Origin: Ptiloglossa arizonensis
Lineage: Eukaryota > Arthropoda > Insecta > Hymenoptera > Colletidae
Direction: 5' to 3'
Assembly (NCBI RefSeq): GCF_051014685.1
Contig: NC_135059.1
Coordinates: 3,782,001-3,846,000 of the forward strand
Length of the DNA: 64,000 nucleotides
This document shows, in pieces, positions 1 to 12,859 of this stretch; the stretch's first letter is position 1, and each line of letters opens with the position of its first letter. The notes beneath the pieces were generated by a model that was not told the DNA's origin, made no database searches, and saw only the letters and a program-made list of their open reading frames with translations. The translations under genes and the position numbers were made by a program.

Positions 1-3000
1 CGATTTGGTTTAATATTTAGAAGAAAAGGTCGACGTAAAGTACACGATGCGCAAGGTGGTCCACGTAAGATGTTGCGAGTTATTTTCTGGAAAGACCATT
101 AGCGGTAGCCACGAAATTCTTCTTCGATTTCATAGGGTTTCCGGGCGCCTTTTACTTCGTACGCGAGATATTGCGACTGGTTAGCGGAGAGGATCGGAGA
201 AATGCGACCTTTAATGTTTTTTAAACGAAACGTCGCATAAATCTTGTATTTCTGGACAGCTTATCCAAAAGTAAATAACATTCGTTCGAAACGTTTTCCC
301 CTGGCATCCGCGATTCGAAAGATACAATGATAAATAACTTTCCGGGGGATACGTTGGAAGGCATTAATTAGACCGGTTTCCGTAGTTGAATTTTAATTTA
401 TTAAATGCTCAACGTACTGTCCATTTATTCCCAAGCATTTATTTACCCAATGTTGAATAAATTCCACTCGAAACGCCGTTGGAAAATTCGGACAGCGTCT
501 GGCTCCAGTTTGCGAATAGCAGCATCGATATTGGACCGATCGAATCACCGAATTACTTGGTTATCCTCGGTGTACGTATACACCCAAGAGAGAGCAGAAA
601 GAGAGAGAGAGAGAGAAATGGAGTAAGAAAGAGCGAGAGGGCACGTTTTATTCAAGAACGTAGGAGCTTGCAGTGTCCACTAAAATAACAAGAAAAATGT
701 TCCACGAACGTAAACTCGAAAATGGAGCTTGCGTATTTGCAGCGTAGGGTATTTCGGAGCGGAGTGCGCTCTCGGACCTTTGCACGCGCGACACTTTTCA
801 CCGGTCTCGCCCAGTACAGTGTTCTTCCGAACTTTCCAACGATCCGGTATTATTCCGGGAGATCGAATAACGAAGAACGATAAAAAATTTCGCGTCTAAT
901 CAAGGGTGGCGTTCGGTATTCCGGTCGCGTAATCTCGTCGGTAATAACGTCTCGACGTTCGTAGTAAAAGAATCGGCAAGTTTGCAACGATTAGGAGGTC
1001 AGAGTTCTCGAGGACGGAGAAGGGAAAAAAGTCTCGAAAGTCCATCGAAAAATTCTTGGACGTATTTTATCGAGCACGCCGTGTATTTTATCAAGGGGGC
1101 CTTTGTTTTACGATATCGCGCATTCATTCACGGTGAGTTGCGTCGCGTCAAAGTGTTCGTGCATAACTGCGATGATCAATGAATGCTTTCGACCAAATAC
1201 GTATAATTCGGTAGAGGGAACCAGGCCGGTACGTTGCTCGATGCTTCCTACGATCGATGCGTCGATAATTACTGTGACGGCTTCGAAAGCGACCGTTTCG
1301 CGTAGTATGTAATATTTTACACGCGTGTCACGCGCACGACTTAATTTCCCGCGACTGGTCGACGGCTGAAACGATTTTGATACGCGACGTATAAATTGAA
1401 TCACTTTGCTCGAACGTGAACCAACACGGGACTTTGACAACGTAGGCTTGAAACGTTCGCGAGGGAACGTACAAGGTGTTCCAGTATCGACGGTACAACT
1501 GCGAAACGAGTGATGCTCGACTCTGGAATTAAATTTGTTCGCTCGAGGCTCTTTGTTCTCGAGAAAATCGACTTTGTACGTTCTCCAAGTACCCGCGCAC
1601 TTAACTGTATCGCGGTTCAACCGATCTCGGTACATGTCACTATTTACTCTCCCGTTTGTGTATAGTAGTATTCGAGCGATGTCGTATGCGCGCGTGTGTT
1701 ACCAGTTTCCATCGATCTGTCACGATGATAAGATACAGTAAGCGGGAATACGTGGAACACATACTCTGCGATGGGGTGAGTGCGGTGGTAACGCATTTCT
1801 CGGAAAAAAAAATTCTTTTCGTTTAATTTTACACGGAGAGCGCGGTACAGTGGGCAACATTCTCGATAATTTCTGCATCGATAAGGTAAATCTTGCAAAT
1901 TACACTTATTTTCATTTGTAAACCCTCGCCGAGCAAACGGAGTAATTAATAACGCACAATATTGACAAAGAATCAACATTAAGTACGATATGCTATTTGT
2001 AACGACATATGGTCTGTATCGACACGCGTTGAATTACAACACAATCAAGTCGATTTTCTCGAAAACAAAGCTTTAAAAGAACGAATTTGATGGTATACTT
2101 TCCATTTATTCTTTCGCACAGATTCACCCCTCTTTTGGCTGTATCATCGTTATTAAAACACCCTGTATAGGTCCAAAGAGTTCGTATATCGTAACTACTA
2201 TTCGTAGCCAATGCAGAACTCAGGATTTAGACGTTCGAAGAAAGCGAAATCGAAAAGGAAAGAATTGGGCGTGGCCGAAGATTGGCTATTCGGAGAGCTT
2301 GTAGAAAGGGATCACGGAAAAAGTGGAGGCGCGTGTAGGGCAGGTCAAGGGAAGAGAAATGCGAGCGAGAAGTCACGGAAAAAAGGGTAGAAACGTATTT
2401 GGAAAAGAACCAGACAAGTTTTCAGAGTGGTGCAGCGGCGCCTTTTAATTTATGGTCGCCGTATCCGACGTAGGAAGACTGTCGAATGTCCAGTGTCGCT
2501 TGGCACGCGTGGATTTCTTTCATTTTTAAGCGATATTCCGTTTAGAACAAATGCGTGAGTAAAATCTTTTACGTATTCGCGAGATCGGGGTGTTTAAATT
2601 GAAAAATGAACGAGTGGGGATGGAATATCGAAAAGTAACAGGGAACCGGAGGAATTTCACGAGAAAGAAACAAGGAACGACGAGACGATAGACAACGCTC
2701 GGCATCGCTCTCTTTCGGTGTTAGCGCCTCGAAAGTTCGCTGTCGCGATGCAATTCACGAGAAAACAATTAAAACCGTCGGCCAAGGATGTTGCGCGAGC
2801 GTACTTCGTTACTTCAAAGCAACCCTTTGCAAACGATCGACCAAAGCGCCGCGCTCCGTTTAGCCCGCAAATTGGAACTTTATTATTTCCTCGGCGCGGA
2901 GTTTGCCGAGCTTCTTCGAGACTCGACTCGTTTCCGGCCGGATTTCGACGTCGTCTTGTCGGTTAAATACTTTTCTTTCAATTGGGAAGTGCTACACATT

Positions 3001-6000
3001 CGGAAACTCGTTCGATCGTTGCGTTTCCATGGCCTCGAGGGTGTCTTCGCGCAAGATCGTCTCCAACAATGAATCCATTTTCAACCGACCACAGTCACCG
3101 AGAGTCTACGTGTACGGTGACTTTGGTCATGTTTTAAATAAAAATTTGTATCTTTGTAGTTGATCGTCGTATCGTGCGAGTTGCAACAACGATCGCGTAG
3201 TTCTTAGGAAGAATTCAATTTACAATCTTTGGTTTTTACGAAATTTTATACGCACGTAAGGTATTGTGGTATCGGATTTTTCGTGTCCGCTTGGGCCTGC
3301 TTCGAGCGCAGGTTTAGAAGAAATAGAGCATGCGAACGGACCTGCGTTAAGGTAAACACTTGGTGCCGATCTGTCGTTAGGTTTCTTACAAGGTACGAGC
3401 GATCTTTTACAGAGGGTCGTGCAAGGCGACCAAACATGAGAATGCATGAGAACGAAAGGAGATGCGTGTGGTCCAGAGAAAATGAAGAGTGTTTGGAAAA
3501 GACTCGCATCTGAAGTGAGAGGAATTGATGATTAGAATGAAAGAGAATGAATGCGCGTAGGTACTTAGGGTGCGAGAGGAGCGTTTTGGAAACTGTATGA
3601 AACAGTATGTATGAGTATGAGTATGAGTAAAGACGTAGTAAGAGAAGAGAGTTGAAAAGACACACTAAGACGAAAGACTTGTAAAATACATAAACGACGA
3701 AGACGCGTGCCGAGGGCATCAAGACGATTAGCTTAGTTTTATACACAGTCGATCTATCTTTACTGAAAAGAGAAACCTATTACCAATACCACGTCTAATA
3801 CTGATAACGTTATAACATACAATATACATAATACATATATATACATACACCAACACATCACATAGGTACAACAAATTTTTGGAGGCTCGTACAAGGATTA
3901 ACAGTATTCGAAAGAAAGGTTAGAAACTACGCTCACAGATATGGATAAAATACTTGTTTAGTCAAATGTCTTAAATACTAGTGGAAAGAAATATTGTCGA
4001 CGAAGAGGTTTGCTTTTTGTCAAATATGTGTACTCTTTTAAAAAAGATTTCGCACACTTCAAAATATTGCACACTTCCAATAACGACAATACCACCCGAG
4101 TTTCTAACTGTTCGACCGATGGAACGGTTATTTTATTCGCTGTACACGTTCGATATTCCGGAATATTCTATCGTTTTCGCGCGATTCTGTCGCGATAACG
4201 ATAACCGTACTCTCCCCTTGTTAGGAAAATGCGTGCCTATTAAGCGGATTTCGAGCCGGGACGTTCCTTGAGGGATCAATCGAAAAGTTGTCCGCCCCAA
4301 TCATCGATACTCGGCGATAATTTTATATCTGGTTATCCAACGTTCGTGTCCATGGAAATTTCGTCCCCTATCGTATCGAGTTCGCGAACGAGACTGGCCC
4401 GCTTTTAATATTTTCTCTCCTGTCTCGCAAAAGTGAAACGAAACGGCATGGCCCCGTACTCGTCGCTTGCCATTATCCTCGCTATTTATGACCACGATAA
4501 CTCTCTTCGAGCAATCCTTTCCAAGGTACGTAGTTACGCGAATCGCGTAGTTGCGGTCGCGTTTGTCGGCGAAAGAACGCCTAATGAAACTTTTATCGTT
4601 CCCTGTGTTTCCTCGATTACGACGATTACACGCGTACACGGTGGTACACACAGAGTTTCGCGAATTTTCACACGGTGGATCCGCGAGATTGATCGATCGT
4701 ACGCTCGTAACTTCATCGAGCGAGCCGCAATCCTTTTCGAAGCACTCGCGAGAAGAAGAATTGGAAACGCGTTCGCAGGGCCATTCATTCGTCCCCTGAA
4801 AGCGTCGAACGAAAATCAAAAGCTCCAAGTTGGAAAGTAGAGCGCGTTTACGGACCACGAGCTTAGAGGAAACTCAATCCAGAGACCGGTGACGTGTCTT
4901 CGATGAACTTCAACTTTTAACGAGCCGGGAAGGCTTTCCCGACTTCTCGAATTCTCGTTGTTCGTCGCGCGAGAATCGACGGTCACCATCGTCGAGGACG
5001 AGCGGGAATTGTAATTTCGATCGATAATTCATTCGTGTAGCACGGTGAAAATAATTGACCAATTTAGGCGAGAACTATGGAAGGAAATATTCGATGAGTC
5101 ATTTTTCAAACATTTCACCTACAATATCGTGCAAGACTCGTGGCTTGAGAACCAGTGGTGAATCTTGTCCACATTCGTACGTTCGAATATAGTTTCTCGA
5201 AAATATTAGAAAGAAATCCTTGTATAGTGTCTTCAGAGAGGAAATTTAACGTTCGTCAACGTTGATGTTGTGACACGCGTTATCGAAACTTAAATCGTAA
5301 ACCAAGGGCTTAATGTTTCTCTAGAACGCACGATTTTTATCTTTCTTTCGTTCGAAAGTATGGTAGTCCATTCGAAATTTCTTTTCGAGACGAGTATGTA
5401 ATTTCATCAAACATTGCCTTATTACCTAAAAGTACAATACTGAAATACAAATCTGTCAAATTTCATTAAAGACCTTTAATTCGTTCAAAAGTTAAGCGTC
5501 AACCGTATAAAGCTACTCCACCTGTACGATAAACAAATAATCTGAAACAAAGCCTCCAGTTATCGTTCGTTAAACACGATAATTTTCGCACGAAACAAAA
5601 TAAAACGATAACCGCGACTGAAATGTTCGTTTCTGTTAATTCAACACCGTCACGGTACAAAGAACAGACGGATAAAAAACAGTGGCGCGTCGAGTAGAAA
5701 TATTTGAAAAATCGGGTAATTTCCCGCGCGTAACTCTGCTCGTAATCGATCAATTATCTTCATCGCGCCACAAATGGATCGCGGTCCAGTGGCCGATGTG
5801 CTCGTTGCGTGCATTCAATTATTATTCCCGGCACTGTAACGGCCACGGGTTTCGTGTAACGCGGGACATACAACTAAATAAACAGGTGCATTTACCTAGC
5901 GACCGTTGGAAATTTCGTTATCGATATCGGCGCATTAATATTGCGCGCGAACATTGGACTCGAATTTTCTGCTAATTATTCACACGTCGATAAAACGCGG

Positions 6001-9000
6001 TGATGCGTCACCGACGAAAAACGAGGCGAACGAAACGAAATTCCTCGCGTTTTTGAGTATCCACGGTATTCGAGAGTTTCCCCGCAACGAAACACAGAAC
6101 TCGAACCTGAAAATTGTTGCTCGACTACGTTCGTACTGTTATGCAGGAGGGAAGGGTCGAAGTAACACTCGTGTAGAATTCAACGATCCCTTGGCACTTT
6201 ACCGAGGTTTTATTAAAATAGACCGACAAGAATTTCACGGACGTACTTAGCACTTAGACACGACTTAGAGAAGAGTGATCCTCGGGTCTTCGACGAGTCT
6301 TTGTATCGTTCGGTGACAAAGAAAGAGTTCGATCCCAGCACGAGGTTCCCACGGGGAGTCACGTAGGCTGGTCCAAGAAGTGTTTCGGCTGACTTACGTT
6401 ATCCGACGTCTATGAATTGGCTCGCATGGGAACAGAGATTAATCCTAAGAATGCAATGCGGTAGGTATCGTAGCATGATTACGATTTGGTATAACAGTAC
6501 GAACGGTCGTCTAGGATTCCTCGACGCTTGACCATGGTACGACGAACACGATGAATAACGTGGAGAAGGAAAAACGAAACCATCGTTCGATCGTCGTTTC
6601 TCGGATCGTATCGCGGACCAGTGCGAATAGCATTTGAAACTTTTAACGAATAAACAAACCTGCTTGCCTTTGCAACCTCCCGGAATTTCGATGGAAATTC
6701 AATCGCAGATACCAATCATCCCGTGACAACGCTGCGATCGTTCCCGAAAAAAAAGAAAAAAAAACAGTATCCTAGTTGGAAAAATTCGACGAACCGACGA
6801 GTATCGAAACGGTGGTGATTTTCAGTGAGAAAATCGACCAAGAGGGACGAAAGGGATCCTTTGTCGCCTCGGGCCGCCAAGGTTTTTTCGGTCGTTGAAT
6901 AAAAAATCCAGGATCTTCGGTCTCTGTTGGCGGACGAGAAGCATGAACGGTCGAAAGGAACGAGCGCGCTGGGCTCTTTAAATATTACGGGCTAATTGAC
7001 TGGCTGCTGAAAAGCCAAAAGGAAAGAGTCTCGGTCTCGCTACAAGCGAGACTTCTTCAACGCGAATTCAACAAGTTAGCAGTTTCTCTTTGGAAGACAA
7101 GCCTTTAAAGGCGGCTGCACCGTGCGAGATTCGCGAGGGATCTAGATTAAAGGAACAAGAGCTTCGCCGTGAAGGTAGCGCCCGATACCGTCTTCTCTCT
7201 TGCTCGTTTCCTCGGTAGGAGTGTTCCACGGAGGAAATTCCCTTGATCTTTCTTCGGCTCTGTCCGGACGATAAGGAACACTTTGACCGGCGAAATGTTT
7301 TCGAGCGTAAAAGCTCACCGGGAGAACGTACACATCATTCTAACGCGGCCTTTGAACGAGCCTCTCCGTATCGTTTCAGTGTCGATCATCTCGTTCGAAC
7401 GATATACAAAACCATTAAGTTTGCACGCGCGAAATCTCATTATCCGTGAAATTTGAACTTTGCGAGACACCTAAGCTCAGACACTTACCCTACACTTTCC
7501 GTTCGTTTTGAGGGGGATCGCGACGCTCGAGTCTTCGTGTCTGGTAGTTATTTTCCTATTTATTAAACGTATTAAAAATTCATTTTTCGGAGAATAAAGT
7601 AAAGAACATAAAGCGATAGAAAGATACTAATTTTACTTAAAGTCACAGAGAAAGGGTAAATCTTTGTTGCGCGATTGTTAGGTTTCTGGTATATCTTCAG
7701 CAGTGTCGCTGTCGCCTGACTACCTTTTCGTGAAATAATAATTTACGACAAAGTAGCTGTCATCTGAAATTATAAATTGCAATTTTTCTATCGAATTTCT
7801 CAGTTTGTTTTTCAACGTCAGATGAAAATGAACGAAGAAACGAAGAAAGGACACGATTCGTCCAATTCGAAAAGTACGATTCTATTCTTGTCGACCACTC
7901 TCGAAAAAATTCTGCAACATTGTTATTTTTTCGAATTTCAAAATAAAACTTATGGAACATATTTTCAAATAAGAATAACAAAAGACCTCTGAGAAAGCTT
8001 GCGATAATTCGCGTTCGCACCAAGTAATTACAAATTTGTTATGCTAAGCTGTACTCGTAGGCTGTAAATTTCCATGTAAATTTTTTAATCGCCGCGTTAT
8101 TATTATTATTACAACGTTTTAACCGTGCGAATTAAACGGAACAATGTATGTCGTACCGGACTAATTACAGATTTGCGTAAACACGAAGGCTGTTTTTAAA
8201 TTTAACCTCAATATTGGCCGTGTACTTATTGCGATATAACTTCACTCATGGTTTTCCTTTTAATTCCTTTCAGGGTTAGATTAGATTTAATGGCAGCGTT
8301 ATTTTTGCTCGATCGTTGAATCTTGCCCTACATCTTTCCTTGCTCGATTAACTTTCCGATTTGTTTACGATTTTTCTTTCCACTTACTTCCTTTTGTTAC
8401 CAGTACGAATCTCTGTATAATAAAGACGTACGATTATTCGTTCCGGGTGGTATTTTTCTTGATTTACAAATGACCTTTTTTTTTTTAAAAAATCGAGCAA
8501 TATATTCGTTTGCGCGCGATGACGTAACAACGCGACCTTTGAATGACGCGAAGAATGAGAATTCGTGTCACCGGAACGTAACGTTTCGTCGACATAAATT
8601 TTCCTACTGGACGTCGTTCGAAAGTTACAGGTCGCGGTTTCGTCTCTGTCCCATCTGCCAACCATAATATTTTCATTTCGAAACGAAATAATCCATCCTG
8701 GCGGTACTTCCACGCGTTCGAAACGATCCGCGTCGCAAAATCAATTGGAAACACTTTCGATTAAATATACAAAGTTTGAAAAGAGTTACGGGGCTCGGAA
8801 GTTCGAGCTGAGAAACGATATTTCACGTATACCGACTTAATACTTGCATCGCAAAGTTTGTCTAGATTTCCAAAGTAACTCGAACGCGACATCTGGGAGT
8901 CGGTTCGTGTTTTTCTTTGGCTACCCCGTGTCCCCGGCAGAACTCGAGCGAGTTCGCTCGCAGTTCGCTAAGACTTCTTTATCCGCGTCGCAATATTTGT

Positions 9001-10400
9001 CTTGGATTGGATTTTAATCTCCGTGATCTATGTTTATTCCTAGACCGAGTTCAACGCGTCTATCCGTGATTAATTTTACCGTGCCCCCGGGATTTACGCT
9101 CGAAACGTTCCGAAGGTTCCTCGAACTTGGTCGATCCGACGATTCTATTTGCGGAACGGACGAGACCCGCGGCCATTTTCTGGAAAAACTTTCGAAACGA
9201 CGATGTTGCTTCTTCGCGAGAAAAGAATTTAGGTACTCGTTTCGGTGTTGTACGTTCGCGACGAAATCGCGACGAGAATTACGCGAACCGCGGGACTCGA
9301 AGTTAATCGAATGAACAATTAATCGAGGTTGGAGAATACGAACCGATCGCGTGTCCAGATCGTGGGAAAGACGATGGAATAAATTCCACACTGGTGAGAT
9401 AAAAAGACGCGCGAAAAGGGGCGAATGCGATTCCGGGATGGAGTTCGGATCATCCGAAGGGGTTTCCACTCGGTTGTTCGCCCACGGCAGTTTATCTTTG
9501 TATTCGTAGGATGTCTGCGTGCTCGCGTTCGCGTACCTGGACGAAATTTATGCGCTTATTTGCACTCACACAAGGCTACGAAGCTACATCGACGTCCGTT
9601 TATTATTAGCTTAAGTGGACTTAGCGAATCTATGGCCAACGACAAGTGCGCCACCGAGTTGAATCGCCGATAGGGAACAGGGTTAACCGGAGCAATTAGC
9701 CGTATCCACTGTAAATAACGCGGCACCGTTGATTCGAAAACCGTTCGCAAGACGACTTTAATCGAACGACGCACCTCGAATCGAATGCCCCGACGAGAAT
9801 GCATAAATTTTCCATCGTGCTTTCGAGAGAGACCGATAAAACGCGACAAGAATACGCCGTTCGGAGCGAGAGCTTTTGCAAACTTTCACCGAGCGTACAT
9901 TTTTGTTTCGCGCCCTTTCTTAACAAGAATGTAGATTCTTGTTCGCGATATTCTCAGACGAGGACCTTGGACTATCACGTTCAATGGGAGATTCCTATTC
10001 GTTCGGGAGAATGAAATTATCTCGAAGGGCAAGTACAAAATGAGATTGGAATTCGTTCGATCGAACAACAAAGTAATTCGAAGAAACGTTGTTTTACTTT
10101 CCGGGATATTCGTATAAGTGTATCTGGAAATGGCTTTTCGTTACATGGGATAATTTATCGTATCGATGAACGTCTTTTCGCGACGCATTATGAAAATTAC
10201 GTTGCAATTTTCAACAGTGCTTCGATAAAGCTTTCGAACGATACGAAACAATTTGGAACGTTCTCTATTGGCAATATCTGTGTGCAGATTTCTTTGAACG
10301 TCGAACGAGGATTAAACGTTGACTCGAACGATACGTTGTTCCAGTGTACAAACGTTCACCGTTGTCTCGAATCCGACGAATCCAAATTGTTCGCGGTTCG
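1..10400. other. Non-coding stretch, no supported gene
   Basis: Apart from the weak cysteine-rich segment near 1.9 kb, I see only short overlapping frames on both strands. Small repeats include GA at 591-617, a GAGTAT run at 3,606-3,632 and ATACAT motifs at 3,820-3,860. Consensus donors on the minus strand at about 6,393 and 7,488 have no adjoining coding frame. Confidence 0.5.
1833..1924 (-). CDS. Candidate cysteine-rich exon
   Basis: The minus frame encodes GFTNENKCNLQDLPYRCRNY then RECCPLYRALR. The C-x8-C-x5-C spacing and the Pro-Leu-Tyr end recall the start of CLIP domains in arthropod serine proteases, but the usual glycine is absent and the CC pair is in an odd place. The possible donor (CGT then GTAAAA) and acceptor (GCTCGGCGAG) are mediocre, and no protease sequence follows within the next 2 kb. 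Confidence 0.12.
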
Positions 10401-10472
10401 AATAAAGGGACGACGAAACAGCCAACGATAACGCAGTGGACGTAAAGAAAGAAGTGTCCCTGTGTTTGACAG

Positions 10473-10647
10473 CAATGATACGATATCACAGCTCGTCGAA
10501 CTCGACCCTTTGCTCCGTGAGAACGTGCAGATGTTTGCGCTTTCTGGAAACGATCGCCACCAACGATTTCGGCTCGAGCAATTTACGTTATTATGCGTGG
10601 CAAATACATTCGCGGTCGGGAACGGCCGATGCTTGCGTACTTTCTAA
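10473..10647 (+). CDS. Candidate coding segment, Leu-rich, unknown
   Basis: After an acceptor-like CCCTGTGTTTGACAG, a frame of 57 residues runs to TAA. It begins NDTISQLVELDPLLRENVQM and includes FRLEQFTLLCVANTFAVG. The spacing of Leu/Val suggests helix. There is no clear donor and no neighbouring exon, so this may be chance. Confidence 0.15.
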
Positions 10648-10699
10648 ACAAATCGAGCGAAGTGAATCGCGGCTAGAGAAAATTTCATGCACCAAATGA

Positions 10700-12700
10700 G
10701 ATAGAATTCTGAGAAATACGTCCTAAACGAATGACAAAAAAATGGTACCGTACGATGTATTCGTTTCGCGGAGTTTGAGGACATTTCGATTGTATAATAG
10801 TTTGTCTGTGTCCTTTACTTTCTCGTATCTTGCGGTGAACGAGTGTTCAATCTTCGTGTACAATATTGCAAATTTTGCGCAATAAATACGTGGAATGGAA
10901 GACAAAAATACGGTAGAATTTGTTATTCGAAAATGCGAAACTATGTGTCCTAGTTATCGCGGAATTTTTGTTTAATAATTATTCTTGGGATTTCTCGTGA
11001 TGTTCTCCAGAGAAACAAACCTTTTCTCAAGCACAACGAATCAAACGTATAATGATACGTCTGTATTGCACCAAAATTGTATGTGATACGAAATAAAGTA
11101 TCGATCGATGAAAAGAAAATAAACTAATGTAAGGAAGGAAGTGATGTAATCTAAAAATATCGGTATCATGAACAGGAATTTGTTACGCAAAGTATATCGG
11201 AGCGTGTGGAATTATTAGAAGGAAGGCGGTGTCGAACAAACCGATAATAGAATATACTTATCGAATCACCGAAAAGCATAATTTCCGAACTGGAAAGAGA
11301 TTCTCGAGTTGAACCCTCGTCGAGTAGAGGGTAAAAAGTTCAACGTCATGCACCCAACATAAAATACCCGAGTTACGAGGACGCACTGAACAATATTAAT
11401 CATTATCCTAAATGGTCATCCATCCATGTTCTGACCATGCCCGGTACTCTTCCTATACGGGGTGACTCGGAAGTTCCGACAGCAAATTTACAAGCATGTC
11501 CTGCACGTCGAAACTAACGAGAAAGTTTTACGAAACACGTGACCCGAAACACTGTTTATTTTTTACACGCTACCAGTTTCGATTCAAAGCGGAGCTTCTA
11601 GGCTAGCGAAATATCCGAGGATTACAAATACTCGTTGCAACTTTTGTTCCGAAATCCGAATACAAATACTCGAGTATCTACATAGTTTTTCGATCAATGG
11701 ATTACAGCTGCTTTCCACGTACGAATTGTTCGAAGATATATTTGCAAACTCGAAATAAGCGAAACGTTGGAGGCGAGTAACGCGACGATAATTTTCGCGT
11801 TCGAATTTTCGAATGTTCGAATCCAATGTCCTGCCCCCGTTCAAATACTCGAGACTCGAATGTCCGCGAATCCGAGCAGCGGTAATAGTCCTAGTTCAAA
11901 GCATTATCTCACAGCGAATGTTCGGAATGGCCTCCATTGGCAAGCCACACGCGTCGATACACCGTATCATTGATTGTCTCGCGTATTCGGACACTCTGCT
12001 CGATTTCTTACAACCAATGGTACGACCGCTACAACAATACGCTCATTAAGATTTAGTAATTTCTAAGCGTTCCGTTTAAGTACAGAACAGACACGGAAAC
12101 ACTTGGTGACATTTTTTACGATATCCTTGCAATTCGAATCCTTGCAATTCGGGATATAACGTATTCAATCTGCCATCTAATTTGCTATCTACCACCTAAT
12201 ACGGTACCGATGTTATCAGCTAAGGTTTATAACAGTGTATAGCAGTATCTCGTCTTTATATCGTAATATACACAAATCTTTATCTTTATACGTAATTTTT
12301 CATTTCTTCGAAACATTTCCCTAATTTTTTACATATTTTTCGTCACGATCAAAGCTGGTAATACTTGTACGATTTTACACCGTTAAACAGATACATCTCT
12401 AAACGATCACGCGAACAAAATTTCAATTGTATTCGAGTCCAATCATCGAATACAATTCTTGCTACAACTTAAAGCTATCTATATCCCGAAGAACGAAAGA
12501 TACCAAGGCCACCGTATACGAGACCAACGCTCTTTAAACTTTTCTTCTTTCGCACGACTGAATTATCAATCTCCAATTCTGTACAATTTACAAATACTCC
12601 GTGCACACGAATTTGAGCATCGTCTAATCTAATTTCCAACAATAGTCACGGTGCAAGTACACGTTTCGTACTCCGATAGAAATATTTCGCTATTCCAAAG
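10700..12700. other. Non-coding stretch, no supported gene
   Basis: The sequence is AT-richer, with scattered stops in all frames. No repeat, transposon end or RNA gene was recognised. Confidence 0.5.
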
Positions 12701-12705
12701 GGACG

Positions 12706-12722
12706 AAAAAAAAAAAAAAAAA
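12706..12722. repeat. Poly-A run
   Basis: Seventeen A residues just before the GC-rich tract. No target duplication or retrotransposon body was identified around it. Other A-rich runs are at 6,749-6,765 and 26,373-26,404. Confidence 0.9.
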
Positions 12723-12859
12723 CAATATTCAACGGTTTTGAAAAAGTTTCGTCTAGCCGAAAAAGGGATTAACGCGATCCCTCGATGAATGGGATTTCGT
12801 TCGGTATTTGTAGAAACTTGGTGCGCGAAACATGGCTGTAAATTTTGTCACAGGGCTCG

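Noticed and set aside
7760..8023. 87-codon minus frame and 71-codon plus frame
   Set aside because: Both strands are open over the same AT-rich stretch and neither has good splice sites or an unambiguous start.
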